64,000 nucleotides of DNA. Origin: Capnocytophaga canimorsus. Its GTDB lineage: Bacteria > Bacteroidota > Bacteroidia > Flavobacteriales > Flavobacteriaceae. The DNA is taken from contig NZ_CP022382.1 in NCBI RefSeq assembly GCF_002302565.1, positions 1,063,001 to 1,127,000 on the forward strand, given 5' to 3'. A program made the translations under genes and the position numbers. The notes below the pieces were generated by a model. The model did no database searches, was not told the origin of the DNA, and was given only the letters and a program-made list of their open reading frames with translations. This document shows, one piece after another, positions 63,045 to 64,000 of this stretch. The stretch's first letter is position 1. Each line of letters begins with the position of its first letter.

Positions 63045-64000
63045 ATGGAACAAATCTATTATATAAAAGGAATGACCTGTGGGGGCTGTGCCTCTTCCGT
63101 TGAGAAAAAACTATCTGAAATCAATGAAATTGAAAGTGTAACTATTGATTTGGATTCTCAAAAAGCAACAATTATCAGCCTAGAGGAAATTCCGTTTGAA
63201 AATTTACAAAAAGCATTAGAACACACTCACTATTCCATTCACAAACAACTCAATGAAGCGCAATCGTACACTTATTTCGTTAAAGGAATGAGTTGTTCGG
63301 GTTGCGAACAAACCGTCGGTGAACGCTTGGAAACAATCAGTGGGGTGACTGTTTCACAAATCAATGCAAAAAACAAAACTGTAACGCTAAATGCTCCCAG
63401 TACAATTTCTTTCCATAAGCTTAGTCAAACTCTTGAAGGCACACATTATTCCATCCATAAAACCTTGGAGGAAGCTACAACCATCTCACAAAAAACATCT
63501 TCCAACAACGGTGTTTTCTACTGCCCAATGCAATGCGAAGGCGATAAAACGTATTCAAAGGCTGGAGATTGCCCCATTTGCGGAATGGATTTAGTAGCTG
63601 AAATGAGTCTGCACGAAGACGGATTGGACATTGATGCCTTAAAAATCAAGGAATTAAAACATAAGTTTTGGGGAGCCGTAGCCTTTACCCTACCTATTTT
63701 CATCATCGCGATGAGTGAAATGATTCCTAACAATCCGTTGTATCAACTACTTTCTCAAAAATATTGGAATTGGATACAATTATTACTCTCATTGCCAGTT
63801 GTTTTTTATTACTGTCGAATTTTCTTTGAACGGGCTTGGAAAAGCCTAAAAACACTTCATTTCAATATGTTCACCCTAATCGGGATTGGAGCCGGAGTTG
63901 CGTGGCTTTTTAGCCTAATGGGGCTACTTTTCCCGAGTATTTTCCCTTCGGAATTCAAAACCCATTTTGGGGAAGTACACGTCTATTTCGAGGCAACTAC
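63045..64000 (+). CDS. copA: Copper/heavy-metal P-type ATPase, N-terminal part (cut by right edge)
   Basis: The frame is open from ATG 63045 to the window end, about 318 residues. It starts with two heavy-metal-associated domains, each with a CxxC site: GMTCGGCASS (about residue 10) and GMSCSGCEQT (about 85). A third metal-binding segment YCPMQCEGDKTYSKAGDCPICGMDL (about 163-187) follows, as in many Bacteroidota CopA-like pumps. Then come the first membrane helices (FWGAVAFTLPIFIIAMSE, WNWIQLLLSLPVVFYYCRIFF, NMFTLIGIGAGVAWLFSLMGLL). The CPC helix and ATPase domain lie outside. Metal specificity (Cu+ most likely) is an inference. Confidence 0.88.
   Translation, partial: MEQIYYIKGMTCGGCASSVEKKLSEINEIESVTIDLDSQKATIISLEEIPFENLQKALEHTHYSIHKQLNEAQSYTYFVKGMSCSGCEQTVGERLETISGVTVSQINAKNKTVTLNAPSTISFHKLSQTLEGTHYSIHKTLEEATTISQKTSSNNGVFYCPMQCEGDKTYSKAGDCPICGMDLVAEMSLHEDGLDIDALKIKELKHKFWGAVAFTLPIFIIAMSEMIPNNPLYQLLSQKYWNWIQLLLSLPVVFYYCRIFFERAWKSLKTLHFNMFTLIGIGAGVAWLFSLMGLLFPSIFPSEFKTHFGEVHVYFEAT

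Noticed and set aside
1..64000. CRISPR array, tRNA or rRNA genes
   Set aside because: No regular direct repeats with spacers and no tRNA or rRNA signatures were seen by eye. A dedicated tRNA search would be needed to be certain.

Overview
The window is a low-GC, gene-dense chromosomal segment from a member of the Bacteroidota, almost certainly family Flavobacteriaceae. Capnocytophaga is my best guess at genus, but that is inference from gene content and not proven here. The indicators are the flavobacterial house-keeping genes (NhaD, DUF5606, DUF4294, DUF2797, GH3-family, TamL-type lipoprotein barrel, SDR-type threonine dehydrogenase), start codons without Shine-Dalgarno sequences, and TAnnTTTG -7 promoter elements. 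No rRNA, tRNA, CRISPR array or intact insertion sequence was seen.

Layout. 1-7.6 kb: end of a DUF1648-like membrane protein, an SpoU-type rRNA methyltransferase, tamL, nhaD, metG and a small membrane protein. 7.7-17.7 kb: a surface and host-interaction block with a glycoside-hydrolase-like lipoprotein, a haem-binding DUF3365 protein, a secreted GH84 N-acetylglucosaminidase, purE, an outer-membrane phospholipase A, a ten-Asp-box propeller protein and a GapN-type aldehyde dehydrogenase. 17.8-34 kb: metabolism and cell-envelope genes (acyl-CoA carboxylase beta, CBS protein plus nadK, pepA, DUF5606, def, fixH plus a SafE-like protein, fabV, an LTA-synthase-like transferase, ruvX, a large lipoprotein, GH3, DUF2797), then a threonine dehydrogenase at 34.1-35.0 kb.

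35.1-38.3 kb is a decayed prophage, probably Mu-like. It retains an M15 endolysin, a leucine-rich-repeat C-terminal fragment, a CdiA-CT-like nuclease tail of a head protein, a structured intergenic element, a truncated tape-measure gene, a phage-type repressor and a repeat-rich non-coding end. Next to it (35.1-35.3 and 38.2-40.4 kb) is an accessory module: a secreted protein of unknown function, an internally deleted second copy of it, and a lipoprotein gene with an HEYIH metalloprotease motif. The lipoprotein gene is out of frame at exactly three simple repeats (A7, an AC repeat and a TA repeat). Two hairpins with identical 11-nt loops and covarying stems sit downstream of the two module genes. 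This module is the most unusual part of the window.

40.6-64 kb: pbpC, DUF4294, an outer-membrane barrel, a Pif1-like helicase, a GT2 transferase overlapping brnQ, an alpha/beta hydrolase overlapping a lipoprotein cyclophilin, a FadL-type barrel, a Tyr/Ser/Arg-rich lipoprotein, proS, a conserved protein of unknown function, an MBL-fold hydrolase, rpsP-rimM, a Cys-rich secreted protein, comF, glyS, a PAS-only protein related to aerotaxis sensors, and the start of a copper-type P-type ATPase cut off by the right edge.

Most genes sit in short operons separated by strong bidirectional hairpin terminators. Aminoacyl-tRNA synthetases (metG, proS, glyS), translation factors and envelope biogenesis dominate the core portions.
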